64,000 nt of DNA, from assembly GCF_014645315.1 (NCBI RefSeq), contig NZ_BMLQ01000002.1, positions 124,001-188,000 of the forward strand, given 5' to 3'. Below, one piece after another: positions 42,074 through 51,042 of this stretch. Origin of the DNA: Citricoccus zhacaiensis. Lineage in GTDB: Bacteria > Actinomycetota > Actinomycetes > Actinomycetales > Micrococcaceae. The notes beneath the pieces were generated by a model, which worked only from the letters and a program-made list of their open reading frames with translations, did not search any database and had not been told where the DNA came from. A program made the position numbers and the translations under genes. How positions within the stretch are numbered: the stretch's first letter is position 1; the number at the start of each line of letters is the position of its first letter.

Positions 42074-43111
42074 TCAGCGTTCCGGCCTGGCCGAGTAGTC
42101 CAGGACCACGCGGCCGTCGATCTTGCCGTGGTGCATCTCGTCGAAGATCGCGTTGATGTCCTCGATCGGACGCTTGGTGTAGGTCGGGTGGATCTTGCCG
42201 GCGGCGTAGAACTCCAAGGCTTCCACCATGTCCTGCCGCGTACCGACGATCGAACCGCGGATCGTCAGGCCCTTCAGCACGATGTCGAAGATGGGGGCCG
42301 GGAAGTCTCCCGGGGGCAGGCCGTTGAACACGATGGTTCCCCCACGGCGGGTCATCGAGATCGCCTGGCCGAAGGCTTTCGGGTGGACTGCTGTGACCAG
42401 CACGCCATGGGCACCACCGATCTTCTCCTGGATCTCCACGGATGGCTCCGCCACATTGGCGTTCACCACGATCTCGGCCCCGTGCTTCTGGGCCAGGGCC
42501 AGCTTGTCATCGGCCACGTCCACGGCCACCACTCGCATGCCCATGGCCACCGCGTACTGCACGGCGATATGCCCCAGGCCGCCAATGCCGGAGATGACGA
42601 CCCATTGCCCGGGCCGGACCTCCGTCTGCTTCAGGCCCTTGTAGACGGTCACGCCGGCGCACAGCACCGGGCCGACCTCGTATGGGTCTGACCCCTCGGG
42701 CAGTACCGGGGCGTACTTGGCATCCACGATCATGTACTCACCGAAGGAGCCGTCCACCGCATAGCCGCCATTCTGCTGTGATTCACACAGGGTCTCCCAG
42801 CCGGTGCGGCAGTACTCGCAGCTCCCGCAGGCGCTCCACAGCCAGGCGTTGCCCACCATCTGTCCTTCGGAGAGCTCGGTGACACCCTCCCCGATCTTCT
42901 CCACGATGCCCACGCCCTCGTGGCCGGGAACGAACGGAGGGGACGGCTTGACGGGCCAATCCCCGGTCGCGGCGTGGAGGTCCGTATGGCAGACCCCTGA
43001 GGACGTCAGCTTCACCAGGGCTTGGCCGGGCCCAGGCTCCGGGATGCCGACCTGCTTGATCGCGAGATCTTGGTTGAAGCTCTCAACAACTGCTGCCTTC
43101 ATGGTTGACAT
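42074..43111 (-). CDS. Zinc-dependent alcohol dehydrogenase, AdhP type
   Basis: A 345-aa medium-chain dehydrogenase. Catalytic zinc site residues are in CHTDLHAATGDW and GHEGVG. The four structural-zinc cysteines are in CGSCEYCRTGWETLC. The NAD motif is GIGGLGH. AdhP-type enzymes oxidise ethanol and other primary alcohols to aldehydes, which the adjacent aldehyde dehydrogenase would take to acids. AGGAG lies 5 nt before ATG 43111. Confidence 0.93.
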   Translation of the reverse strand: MSTMKAAVVESFNQDLAIKQVGIPEPGPGQALVKLTSSGVCHTDLHAATGDWPVKPSPPFVPGHEGVGIVEKIGEGVTELSEGQMVGNAWLWSACGSCEYCRTGWETLCESQQNGGYAVDGSFGEYMIVDAKYAPVLPEGSDPYEVGPVLCAGVTVYKGLKQTEVRPGQWVVISGIGGLGHIAVQYAVAMGMRVVAVDVADDKLALAQKHGAEIVVNANVAEPSVEIQEKIGGAHGVLVTAVHPKAFGQAISMTRRGGTIVFNGLPPGDFPAPIFDIVLKGLTIRGSIVGTRQDMVEALEFYAAGKIHPTYTKRPIEDINAIFDEMHHGKIDGRVVLDYSARPER

Positions 43112-43119
43112 GGGTACTC

Positions 43120-43137
43120 CTTGGTCATGTTGGTCAT
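43120..43137. repeat. 9-bp tandem repeat in the adh leader
   Basis: TTGGTCATG twice in tandem, immediately upstream of the adh ribosome site. It may be a chance duplication. Confidence 0.5.
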
Positions 43138-43264
43138 GGGTGTGTTGATGCGGTCATGGTGACGTTGCTCGGGATGGCCGCGCTCAAGGGCTTGAGGGCA
43201 CGCTCGTCCCCTCCGGCGAGCCGTCACGCTTCTGGGCGCGCGGATCCGGAGTCGCGGTGGTTGT

Positions 43265-43303
43265 CACCGGCCCGGGACGCGAGCCGCACATCCCGGGCCG
43301 GTG
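43265..43303 (-). terminator. Hairpin terminator after the aldehyde dehydrogenase
   Basis: A perfect 13-bp stem (CACCGGCCCGGGA and complement) with a 13-nt loop, beginning 12 nt after the aldehyde dehydrogenase stop. It separates that gene from adh, so adh needs its own promoter in 43112-43264. Confidence 0.65.
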
Positions 43304-43315
43304 TCTGGAAACGGC

Positions 43316-44839
43316 CTAGAAGAAGCCCTGCTTGTCCTCCGTGTAGGAGACCAACAGGTTCTTGGTCTGCTGGTAGTGGTCCAGCATCATCTTGTGGTTC
43401 TCTCGCCCGATTCCGGAGGACTTGTAGCCGCCGAACGCCGAGTGCGCCGGGTAGGCGTGGTACTGGTTGACCCACACCCGGCCCGCCTGGATGGTACGGC
43501 CGGCACGGTAGGCGGTGTTGCCGTTGCGGGACCAGACCCCTGCTCCCAGGCCGTAGAGCGTGTCATTGGCGATCGTCATGGCGTCATCGAAGTCCGAGAA
43601 CGTGGCCACGGAGACCACCGGACCGAAGATCTCCTCTTGGAAGACTCGCATGGAGTTGTGGCCGCGGAAGATCGTCGGCTGCACGTAGTAACCGCCAGCC
43701 AGGTCGCCGTCGAGGTGGGCCTGTTCTCCACCGAGCAGCACCTCGGCCCCCTCCTGGCGGCCGATGTCCAGGTAGGACTTGATCTTCTCCAGCTGGTCGT
43801 TCGAGGCCTGGGCTCCCATCATGGTCTCGGTGTCCAGCGGGTTGCCCTGCTTGATGAGGCGGGTGCGCTCCACCGCGGCCTCCAGGAAGCCGTCCGCGAT
43901 GGACTCCTGGACCAGGGCACGGGACGGGCACGTGCAGACCTCTCCCTGGTTCAGGGCGAACATGGTGAAGCCCTCCTGCGCCTTGTCCCAGAACGCGTCA
44001 TCCGCGGCCATCACGTCCTCGAAGAAGATGTTGGGGGACTTGCCGCCCAGCTCGAGCGTCACCGGGATGAGGTTCTCGGAGGCGTACTGCATGATCAGCC
44101 GGCCCGTGGTCGTCTCACCGGTGAAGGCGATCTTGCGGATCCGCTTGTTGGACGCCAGTGGCTTGCCGGCCTCCAGCCCGAAGCCGTTGACGATGTTCAG
44201 CACGCCGGCCGGCAGCAGGTCGCCGATCAGTTCGGCCAGCACCAGGATCGAGGCCGGGGTCTGCTCTGCGGGCTTGAGCACCACGGCGTTGCCGGCCGCC
44301 AGCGCCGGGGCGAGCTTCCACGTGGCCATCAGGATGGGGAAGTTCCACGGGATGATCTGACCCACCACGCCGAGGGGCTCGTGGTAGTGGTACGCCACCG
44401 TGTCCTCGTCGAGCTGGGACAGTGAGCCCTCCTGCGCCCGGATGGTGCCGGCGAAGTAGCGGAAGTGATCGATCGCGAGCGGGATGTCCGCGTTCAGGGT
44501 CTCCCGCACGGCCTTGCCGTTATCCCACGTCTCGGCGACCGCGAGCATCTCCAGATTCTGCTCCATGCGGTCGGCGATCTTGTTGAGGATGACCGCCCGC
44601 TCGGCCGGAGAGGTCCTGCCCCAGGCCGGGGCTGCGGCATGGGCGGCGTCCAGGGCGGCCTCGATGTCCTCCGGCGTGCCGCGCCCGACCTCGGTGAACG
44701 ACTTGCCGGTGACCGGGCTGGGGTTCTCGAAGTACTGGCCCTTGACCGGGGCTACCCACTCACCACCGATGTAGTGCTCATAGCGGGGTTTGAAGGTCAC
44801 CGCGGAACCGTCGGTTCCCGGGTTGGCGTAGATGGTCAT
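43316..44839 (-). CDS. Acetaldehyde/aldehyde dehydrogenase, ExaC/AcoD type
   Basis: A 507-aa NAD-dependent aldehyde dehydrogenase with PWNFPILM, catalytic E in LELGGKSPN and nucleophile C in [11 protein letters not shown], the Cys-Thr-Cys pattern of the AcoD/ExaC group that oxidises acetaldehyde. The divergent-regulator-plus-DUF779 neighbourhood is the typical setting for this enzyme. Its upstream region carries a perfect CRP box and an 11-bp direct repeat. Confidence 0.93.
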   Translation of the reverse strand: MTIYANPGTDGSAVTFKPRYEHYIGGEWVAPVKGQYFENPSPVTGKSFTEVGRGTPEDIEAALDAAHAAAPAWGRTSPAERAVILNKIADRMEQNLEMLAVAETWDNGKAVRETLNADIPLAIDHFRYFAGTIRAQEGSLSQLDEDTVAYHYHEPLGVVGQIIPWNFPILMATWKLAPALAAGNAVVLKPAEQTPASILVLAELIGDLLPAGVLNIVNGFGLEAGKPLASNKRIRKIAFTGETTTGRLIMQYASENLIPVTLELGGKSPNIFFEDVMAADDAFWDKAQEGFTMFALNQGEVCTCPSRALVQESIADGFLEAAVERTRLIKQGNPLDTETMMGAQASNDQLEKIKSYLDIGRQEGAEVLLGGEQAHLDGDLAGGYYVQPTIFRGHNSMRVFQEEIFGPVVSVATFSDFDDAMTIANDTLYGLGAGVWSRNGNTAYRAGRTIQAGRVWVNQYHAYPAHSAFGGYKSSGIGRENHKMMLDHYQQTKNLLVSYTEDKQGFF

Positions 44840-44876
44840 GTCAGCTCCTGGAATGCGGGGATGGATGGACTGATGC

Positions 44877-44892
44877 TGTGATCGTAGTCACA
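44877..44892. promoter_or_regulatory. Perfect CRP/GlxR box upstream of the aldehyde dehydrogenase
   Basis: TGTGA-TCGTAG-TCACA, an exact match to the CRP-family consensus, about 38 bp upstream of the start codon. Confidence 0.75.
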
Positions 44893-44894
44893 GA

Positions 44895-44916
44895 CATGTT
44901 GCATCCACGTTGCACC
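44895..44916. promoter_or_regulatory. Two 11-bp direct repeats, candidate activator site
   Basis: CATGTTGCATC and CACGTTGCACC lie directly next to each other, one helical turn apart, just upstream of the CRP box relative to the aldehyde dehydrogenase. They are candidate sites for the neighbouring GAF regulator. Confidence 0.55.
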
Positions 44917-44941
44917 TCCGCGCAGGCCTATGCCCGGGCTC

Positions 44942-46231
44942 TCAGCGCGCCTCGGCCTCGAGGCGCTCCACGGTGGAGACCGCCAGGGCCCGGCGCGGGG
45001 AGTCCGCTGGCAGCATCTTCAAAGCTGTCATCCACAACTCGAGGTCGCCGACCGCCTCGGGGCGTGCCAGGTAGGTCCACAGGTCCTCGATTCCCGCGTC
45101 CTCCAGCACCGCCTCCCGCAGGGCGAGGCCCAAGTGGTGGCGGATCTCGACGATGCCGGGCGCCGCGGACCGGGGCAGCACCGACCCTGCGGCATGGCCC
45201 AACGCGACGCTCACCTCACCCCGGCGCAGGGCCTCCCGCGCCAGCACGGCGTCCGTGGCCAGCGCGCCCTCCAACCGATAGGGCCGAGCCCGGAGCGCCA
45301 CGCCGGCCACGCCGGCCTCCAAGGCTCGCCGGAGCCGGTGCACCTCGGCACGGAGGGTGGTGCCGGCGTCGTACCCGTAGACGAGTTCTTCCAGCTCGGC
45401 GCCGTCCAGTCCAGCCCCATGCCAGGTGAGCAGCGTCAGGATCTCTGCGTGCTTGCCGGGGATCTCCCGCCAGGCGCCGTCCGCACCCGCCAACCGCGGC
45501 GGAAGACCGCCGGTGACGTGCAGGATGGTCTCGCGGACCGGGCTCGGCGCAGGGGGCGGGAGGAGGTGCTCCCGCCAGGCCGAATGCACCGCCTCGGCGG
45601 CGGCCTTCAGCAGGGGCAGGGCCAGCGGGGAGATGGCCTCGTCCCCACCGGTCAGGTCGATCACCCCGACGATGCGGCCGTCAGCTGGGTCGCGGAGGGG
45701 AACCGCCGAGCAGCTCCAGGGATGCACCACGGGATTGAAGTGCTCGGCCCGGCTCACCTGCACAGGCCGGCCGGAGTAGAGCGCCGTCCCTGGGGCAGAG
45801 GTGCCCATGGACGCCTCGGACCAATCGGCACCGGGGACGAAACCCATGGCGTCAGCGCGACGGCGGGCCTGGTCATCGCCCTCGACCCACAGCAGATGCC
45901 CCTCCGCGTTCCCCACCGCGACGATCAGGCTGGCGTCCGCGGCGGGCTCCACGAGGAGCCGGCGGATGATGGGCAGCACCGGCGCCAACGGGTGGCCCTG
46001 CCGCACCTCTCGCAGGTCCGCGTCCGCGACCAGCCGAGGCTCCAGGGGCTTTCCGGTGCCACCGTGCACCACCAGCGAACGACGCCAGGACTCGGCGACC
46101 TCGGCACGGATCTGGCCGAGCATCCCGCGGTGATCCGGCCCCGCCAGCTCGCCTCGCGCCCGCTCGACGACCCGTTGATAGGCAGCACCGGACAGGGAGC
46201 CGGACGACGGGCCGGACAGGGACAGGGTCAC
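44942..46231 (-). CDS. GAF-domain transcriptional regulator (AcoR-like, without AAA+ domain)
   Basis: A 429-aa regulator: an N-terminal helical part, a GAF-like sensor (about 95-200, with the cofactor-loop SEASMGTSAPGTAL and the HPWSCSAVPLRDP segment), then a C-terminal helical region (about 245-425). The first two resemble AcoR of the acetoin system, but the sigma-54 AAA+ module is missing, as in actinobacterial relatives. It likely controls the aldehyde dehydrogenase. GTG 46231 overlaps the DUF779 stop (GTGA). Confidence 0.82.
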   Translation of the reverse strand: MTLSLSGPSSGSLSGAAYQRVVERARGELAGPDHRGMLGQIRAEVAESWRRSLVVHGGTGKPLEPRLVADADLREVRQGHPLAPVLPIIRRLLVEPAADASLIVAVGNAEGHLLWVEGDDQARRRADAMGFVPGADWSEASMGTSAPGTALYSGRPVQVSRAEHFNPVVHPWSCSAVPLRDPADGRIVGVIDLTGGDEAISPLALPLLKAAAEAVHSAWREHLLPPPAPSPVRETILHVTGGLPPRLAGADGAWREIPGKHAEILTLLTWHGAGLDGAELEELVYGYDAGTTLRAEVHRLRRALEAGVAGVALRARPYRLEGALATDAVLAREALRRGEVSVALGHAAGSVLPRSAAPGIVEIRHHLGLALREAVLEDAGIEDLWTYLARPEAVGDLELWMTALKMLPADSPRRALAVSTVERLEAEAR

Positions 46232-46692
46232 CGCGCGTCCATCAGGCGGGACCGGATGAGGAAGCGCTTGCCTTCCGGCGCCTCCACTGAGAAGCCCGAG
46301 CCGCGGCCATCGACCACGTCCAGGGTCAGGTGGGTGTGCTTCCAGTAGTCGAACTGCTCGCGGCTCATCCAGAACGGCAGCTCCGTGCCGTCGGGCAGGA
46401 CGAACGTCCCTAGCAGGACGTCCGCTCCCCCGGTCTTGAAGTCACCGGCGGGGAAGCACATCGGCGAGGATCCATCACAGCAGCCGCCGGACTGGTGGAA
46501 CATCAGCGGGCCGTGGACCTGCTGGAGCGAGCCGATCAGGTCCAGTGCGGCCTGGGTCATGTCGACGCGGGACACGGCCTCGCCGTCGATCTCGGGGCGG
46601 GCGTCCAGCACCGAGCTGGCATCGACCGTGCCGGTGGAACGATCCGTGGCATCTACTGCGGTGCGGGTGGATTCCGTAGACGGGGACGTCAT
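46228..46692 (-). CDS. DUF779 family protein
   Basis: A 154-aa protein whose residues 45-150 match DUF779, including the Cys-rich HQSGGCCDGSSPMCF, and DYWKHTHLTLDV. This family is regularly encoded beside AcoD/ExaC-type aldehyde dehydrogenases; its role is unknown, though the cysteines suggest metal or redox function. About 40 Thr/Asp/Ser-rich residues precede the domain. ATG 46692 follows AGGAGG. Confidence 0.88.
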   Translation of the reverse strand: MTSPSTESTRTAVDATDRSTGTVDASSVLDARPEIDGEAVSRVDMTQAALDLIGSLQQVHGPLMFHQSGGCCDGSSPMCFPAGDFKTGGADVLLGTFVLPDGTELPFWMSREQFDYWKHTHLTLDVVDGRGSGFSVEAPEGKRFLIRSRLMDAR

Positions 46693-46732
46693 GGCGCAAC
46701 CTCCTGGCTGTGGCGGTGCATCCACGGTATCC

Positions 46733-47863
46733 CTAGTCGTGGCCCACGTCACTACCGGCGGCATGGATGGCCAGGTGAAGCACCAGGTACCCCTCCGGGT
46801 CCAGCGGGTCCAACCCCAGCACGGCCCCCAGCCGGACCATCCGCTTGCGCACCGTGTTGACGTGCAGGTACAGCTCCCGACTCGTCTCGGCCAGGGATCC
46901 GCGCACGCGGACGAAGGCCGCGACGGTGGTCAGCAGGTCCGTCCCGTGGATGGCGTCGTAGCGCCGGATCGGCTCGAGGACGTGATCGGCGAAGGGTGCC
47001 AGCTGCTCCGAGGTCAGCCGCGCCACCAGCCCGCCGATGCTGGCCAGGTCCCGGGTCGAGGCCGGCCGGCCGCGCTGGAGCGCCACATCGAAGGCGCTCC
47101 AGGACTCGCCGAGGATCCGGCGCAGGTCACGCGCCGTGGCTGCCTCGCCCCAGCCGTAGAGGGGGATCGCCCGTGACTGGACATACCAGCGCACCGCCGG
47201 CTCCTCCCCCACCACCAGAACCCGGCGTTCCCGGTGGCCGATCAGGATCCGCCCCCGGGCCGGCTCGGGGAACGCACCGCCGTCGGCATGACAGACGGCC
47301 GCCAGCAGCGTGGTGCCGGAGTCATGGCGGGAGTACAGGAACGGCGCATGATCCTCCAGGACGACCGGGTCGGCCTGCCCCCGCCGGACGTGGTCCATGA
47401 GCGCACCCACCATCGCCCTTTCCGTGTGGTGGGCTCGCCGCTCGGCCTGCTCGGTCCCCACCCGCTCGGCCACGGCCACGAACGGCGTGGACCGCGGCAC
47501 CTCCAGCACCGGCATCGAGACCCGACGCGCGGCGGCCAGCAGCGCCTCCGGCACAGCCTCGCTCCAGGGCCCGGTCCCGAACCCGATGGCGGCGGCACCG
47601 GTCCGGGACGCCCCGTGGACGAAGGCGGCAGCATCCTCGGTCCGCCGCCAGGCCGTGCCGGTGGTCAGCAGCAGTTCGCCGCCACGCAGGAAGGGAGTGT
47701 TGTCCACCAGTTCCGTGGTCATCGCTACCCGCACCGGCCGGTCCAGGTGGCCCTCGCCCACCCGCAGACTCAGCTTCAGTTCACCCCAGGAGAGCACCTG
47801 ATGCACGGTCGGCCAGAAAGCCTCCTCCTGCTCAAAACGGCTTCCGGTGGTTCCTGAGGACAT
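46733..47863 (-). CDS. PucR-family transcriptional regulator
   Basis: A 376-aa PucR protein: the N-terminal PucR domain (about 15-135), a middle region, and the C-terminal helix-turn-helix (about 310-370, with RGSLAETSRELYLHVNTVRKRM). Such proteins govern purine or other nitrogen compound use. It is divergent from a nucleobase permease and an amidohydrolase, which it probably controls. TAGGGT lies 6 nt before ATG 47863, so the message is probably leaderless. Confidence 0.9.
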   Translation of the reverse strand: MSSGTTGSRFEQEEAFWPTVHQVLSWGELKLSLRVGEGHLDRPVRVAMTTELVDNTPFLRGGELLLTTGTAWRRTEDAAAFVHGASRTGAAAIGFGTGPWSEAVPEALLAAARRVSMPVLEVPRSTPFVAVAERVGTEQAERRAHHTERAMVGALMDHVRRGQADPVVLEDHAPFLYSRHDSGTTLLAAVCHADGGAFPEPARGRILIGHRERRVLVVGEEPAVRWYVQSRAIPLYGWGEAATARDLRRILGESWSAFDVALQRGRPASTRDLASIGGLVARLTSEQLAPFADHVLEPIRRYDAIHGTDLLTTVAAFVRVRGSLAETSRELYLHVNTVRKRMVRLGAVLGLDPLDPEGYLVLHLAIHAAGSDVGHD

Positions 47864-47869
47864 GTTTCG

Positions 47870-47875
47870 ACCCTA
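47870..47875 (-). promoter_or_regulatory. -10 box for a leaderless pucR transcript
   Basis: TAGGGT on the minus strand, 6 nt before the ATG at 47863. The rest of the 180-nt divergent region has CGTGT-N6-GCACA (a weak CRP-like match) but no clear operator. Confidence 0.45.
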
Positions 47876-48043
47876 GGACCGCGATATTTCGCCCCCGTTG
47901 CCGGGACGTGTAGATCCGCACACTCTTCGCCCCGCACCGTGTGGGCTTCCACCCGAATTGTTTCCGCAGCGCCCCGGGCCGCCTCCTGCTCCGTACTGTC
48001 TGGCGGTGTCCCCTCCGCCACCACCCGCCCCTCAGGAGCAACC

Positions 48044-49384
48044 ATGACCACGCTTGCACCACCCCCTTCCCAGCCCGTGCGGCAGGCCCAGGAGACGGGC
48101 GCGTCCCGGGCGAACGGGTCCACGCCAGTCGACCGGGACTATCCGGCCACGCGCGTTCCACGGTCGGCCCGCCGGCCGACCCTCTCCCTGGTCATCGTCA
48201 TCGCCGGCTTCTTCTTCTACACCCCGACCATGGTGACCGGCGGCGGCGTGGCCGCGGGTTTCGCCTTCGGCCCCTACCTCGGCCTGGCCTTCACCGCCGC
48301 CGCGATCCTGGCCGTCTACATCGGGTTACTGGCCGTCGCGAGCTCCCGAACCGGGTTGACCACCGTCCTGCTCTCCCGCTTGGTCCTGGGCCGCTGGGGC
48401 GGCAAATGGGCCTCCATCATCCTTGGCGGGACCCAGGTCGGCTGGTACGCCATCACCGTCGGCATTCTCGGCAATCTGGTCGCCGCTGCCTTCGGCTGGT
48501 CCGTGGCCTGGCCGGTCATCATCGTCGGCGGCATCCTGATGGCCACCACGGCTTACTTGGGCTTCAAGGGCATCGAGGTCATCTCCTGGATCTCCATTCC
48601 GCTGATGCTCATCCTCTGCGGCATCGTGCTGGCCCAGTCGCTGGACCACATCGGTGGCTGGGACGGGCTCCTGGCCGTCGAGGGCAACGGACAGATGAGC
48701 GCCGGATTGGCCATCACGCTCATGGTGGGCACGTTCGTCTCTGGAGGCACCCAGATCGGTAACTGGAGCCGCTTCGACCGTGGCACCCCGGCCCGCGTGT
48801 TCACCCTGACCGCCCTGGCCGTGATCGTGGTCCAGTTCGGCATGCTGTTCTTCGGCGGCGTCGGCGCGGCCGCCTACGGCGAGCCCGACTTCGTGAACCT
48901 ACTGATGTCCATGGGCCTGGCCGGCGCCGCCGTCCTTCTCCTGGTGGCCAATCTCTGGACCACCAATGACAACGCCGCCTATGCCTTCGGTGTCGCCGGG
49001 GCAGAACTGTTCGAGCGCAAGTCCAAGAGCCCGTTCATCGTCGCCGGCGTGGCCATCGGCATCGTCCTGGCCCTGACCGGTGTGGCAGACGCCATGACGG
49101 GCTTCCTCGTGCTCGTCGGAGTGGTCATCCCGCCGTTGGGCGGAGTCCTCATCGGCACCTTCCTCACCACATGGCGGGGACGCGACCCTGGCCTCGATCT
49201 GGAGGACCAGCCGCGCCTGAAGCTTCCCGGCGTGGTGTCCTATCTGGCCGGCGTGGCCGCCGCCGTGCTCTGCAACCTGCTGTCCTGGGGCAGCCCCGCC
49301 ATCGTGGGCATCATCATCGCCACGGCTTGCGCCGCCGCCCTCGGCTGGGCCGGCCGGAACCGGGATCTCACCTCACACGCCTGA
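48044..49384 (+). CDS. NCS1-family nucleobase permease (CodB-like)
   Basis: A 446-aa, 12-TM NCS1/cytosine-permease-type transporter, with TPTMVTGGGVAAG in TM1, GLTTVLLSRLVLG, and the WTTNDNAAYAFGVAGAE segment typical of CodB. It should import a nucleobase or related heterocycle with a cation. The amidohydrolase gene follows 62 nt downstream and likely acts on the imported compound. AGGAG precedes ATG 48044. Confidence 0.88.
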   Translation: MTTLAPPPSQPVRQAQETGASRANGSTPVDRDYPATRVPRSARRPTLSLVIVIAGFFFYTPTMVTGGGVAAGFAFGPYLGLAFTAAAILAVYIGLLAVASSRTGLTTVLLSRLVLGRWGGKWASIILGGTQVGWYAITVGILGNLVAAAFGWSVAWPVIIVGGILMATTAYLGFKGIEVISWISIPLMLILCGIVLAQSLDHIGGWDGLLAVEGNGQMSAGLAITLMVGTFVSGGTQIGNWSRFDRGTPARVFTLTALAVIVVQFGMLFFGGVGAAAYGEPDFVNLLMSMGLAGAAVLLLVANLWTTNDNAAYAFGVAGAELFERKSKSPFIVAGVAIGIVLALTGVADAMTGFLVLVGVVIPPLGGVLIGTFLTTWRGRDPGLDLEDQPRLKLPGVVSYLAGVAAAVLCNLLSWGSPAIVGIIIATACAAALGWAGRNRDLTSHA

Positions 49385-49397
49385 GGCGCCTCGCGTT

Positions 49398-49418
49398 CAT
49401 CTCTCATCTCTCATCTCT
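49398..49418. repeat. 7-nt tandem repeat upstream of the amidohydrolase
   Basis: CATCTCT three times in tandem, in the short gap between permease and amidohydrolase. It is a simple sequence tract prone to slippage. Confidence 0.6.
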
Positions 49419-49446
49419 CACGTCACATTCTCAGGAGCGAACCCGC

Positions 49447-50973
49447 ATGTCCCTCTTCATCCGCAGCGCCCACGTCATCACCATGGCGGAGGGCACCAGT
49501 AGCAGCCCGCAGATCCTCGACCTGCGGATCGAGGGGCAAGACATCGTGGCCATCGGCACGGACCTGCGGCCCGAGCCCGGTGACGAGATCCTGGACGGCC
49601 GGGACCGGCTCGTCACGCCCGGCTTCGTCAACGCCCACACCCACTCGTGGGAGACCGTCTACAAGGGCCGTTATGACAACATGCCGCTGGAACTGTGGAT
49701 GCTCTACACCTACCCGTTGCTCGGCGCTCCGCCGCGGTCGCCTGACTTCGTCCGCGTCCGATCCCAGCTGTTCGCGCTGGAGAGCCTGAAGTCCGGTGTC
49801 ACCACCATCGTGGACGACGTCCTGGAGACCCCCTCACAGGACTTCGGCCAGCTCGAGGCCGTGGTGGATGCCTACGAGCGGATCGGGATCCGGGCCAATG
49901 TCTCCGGTCACGTCATCAACGTGCCCTTCGTGGACACCGTCCCCTTCGCCGCAGACCACCTGCCGGCCGAAGTGCTCGACGCTGTCCGGAACGAGTCCCT
50001 GCTCAGCGCCGGCGAATACCTGGACTACAGCGAGCAGGCCATCCAGCGCTACCACGGGCGGGGGAAGGGGCGCCTCCACTACATGCTCGCCCCGTCCGCT
50101 CCACAACGCTGCACCCCGGACCTCCTGTCCGGTGCCGTGGCCCTGGCCGGCCGCCACGGGATCGAGTGCCACATCCACATGCTGGAGACCAAGACGCAGG
50201 CAATCACCGGCCAGGAGTTCTACGGCAAGACCCTGCCGCAGTACCTCGAGAGCATCCAGGCGCTGTCCCGGAACACCACCTTCGCCCATGGCATCTGGGT
50301 GACCGATCAGGACATCGAGATCCTGGCCAACCATTCCGCATCCGTCTCCCACAACCCGATCTCCAACCTGAAGCTCGGCTCCGGCATCCTCCCCTGGCGC
50401 AAATACCGGGACGCCGGGGTGAACCTCGGACTGGGCACGGACGGCTGCTCCTCCTCGGACACCCCGCGTCTGCTCGAGGTCATCAAGATGGCGTCTCTGC
50501 TGCACAAGATCGGCGACTCCGATCCGGCGGCGTGGCCTACCGTCGACGAGACCCTGCGGGCCGGCACCCTCGACGGCGCGAAGTCCGCCATGCTAGATCG
50601 CACCGTTGGATCACTCGAGGTCGGCAAGCGTGCCGACCTCCTGGTGTGGGACCTCAAGACCCTGAACTTCACGCCACGGCAGAAGCTGGATCACCAGCTG
50701 GTCTATTCCGAGAACGGCAGTTCCCTCGAATACGTCATGGTGGACGGCCGGGTCGTGGTGGACCACGGTGCCCTCGCCACCCTGGACGAGCAGGAGATCG
50801 TCGACGAGTTCAACGGCTACCTGCCGGAGATCCAGGCCTGGCAGGACCGGACTGATGAGCTCAATGCCGTCTTCCACCCGGCCTTCTCGGCGATGTACGA
50901 GACGTGCCGCCAGGCACCCCTGGACATTAACCGCTGGGCCGGCGCGGCGGCGAACTCGGTTCTGACTCCCTGA
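49447..50973 (+). CDS. Amidohydrolase, Atz/Trz-type deaminase
   Basis: A 508-aa member of the chlorohydrolase/deaminase group. The metal site is complete: H64 and H66 (NAHTHS), the HIHMLE motif at 242-247, H281 (FAHGIW) and D332 (GTDGCSSSD). The group deaminates or dechlorinates heterocycles (s-triazines, guanine, 8-oxoguanine, cytosine-like bases, S-adenosylhomocysteine). The partner NCS1 permease and PucR regulator favour an imported nucleobase. Start ATG 49447 follows AGGAG. Confidence 0.87.
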   Translation: MSLFIRSAHVITMAEGTSSSPQILDLRIEGQDIVAIGTDLRPEPGDEILDGRDRLVTPGFVNAHTHSWETVYKGRYDNMPLELWMLYTYPLLGAPPRSPDFVRVRSQLFALESLKSGVTTIVDDVLETPSQDFGQLEAVVDAYERIGIRANVSGHVINVPFVDTVPFAADHLPAEVLDAVRNESLLSAGEYLDYSEQAIQRYHGRGKGRLHYMLAPSAPQRCTPDLLSGAVALAGRHGIECHIHMLETKTQAITGQEFYGKTLPQYLESIQALSRNTTFAHGIWVTDQDIEILANHSASVSHNPISNLKLGSGILPWRKYRDAGVNLGLGTDGCSSSDTPRLLEVIKMASLLHKIGDSDPAAWPTVDETLRAGTLDGAKSAMLDRTVGSLEVGKRADLLVWDLKTLNFTPRQKLDHQLVYSENGSSLEYVMVDGRVVVDHGALATLDEQEIVDEFNGYLPEIQAWQDRTDELNAVFHPAFSAMYETCRQAPLDINRWAGAAANSVLTP

Positions 50974-51030
50974 CGACCACCGGAGGCCTGGTGGGGGCTC
51001 CGAAGGCTACCGGCCGGCGTCGGGAGTTCC

Positions 51031-51036
51031 TAGCCT
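51031..51036 (+). promoter_or_regulatory. -10 box for a leaderless DinB-like transcript
   Basis: TAGCCT, 6 nt, then the ATG at 51043; no ribosome site. Confidence 0.45.
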
Positions 51037-51042
51037 GGTCCC

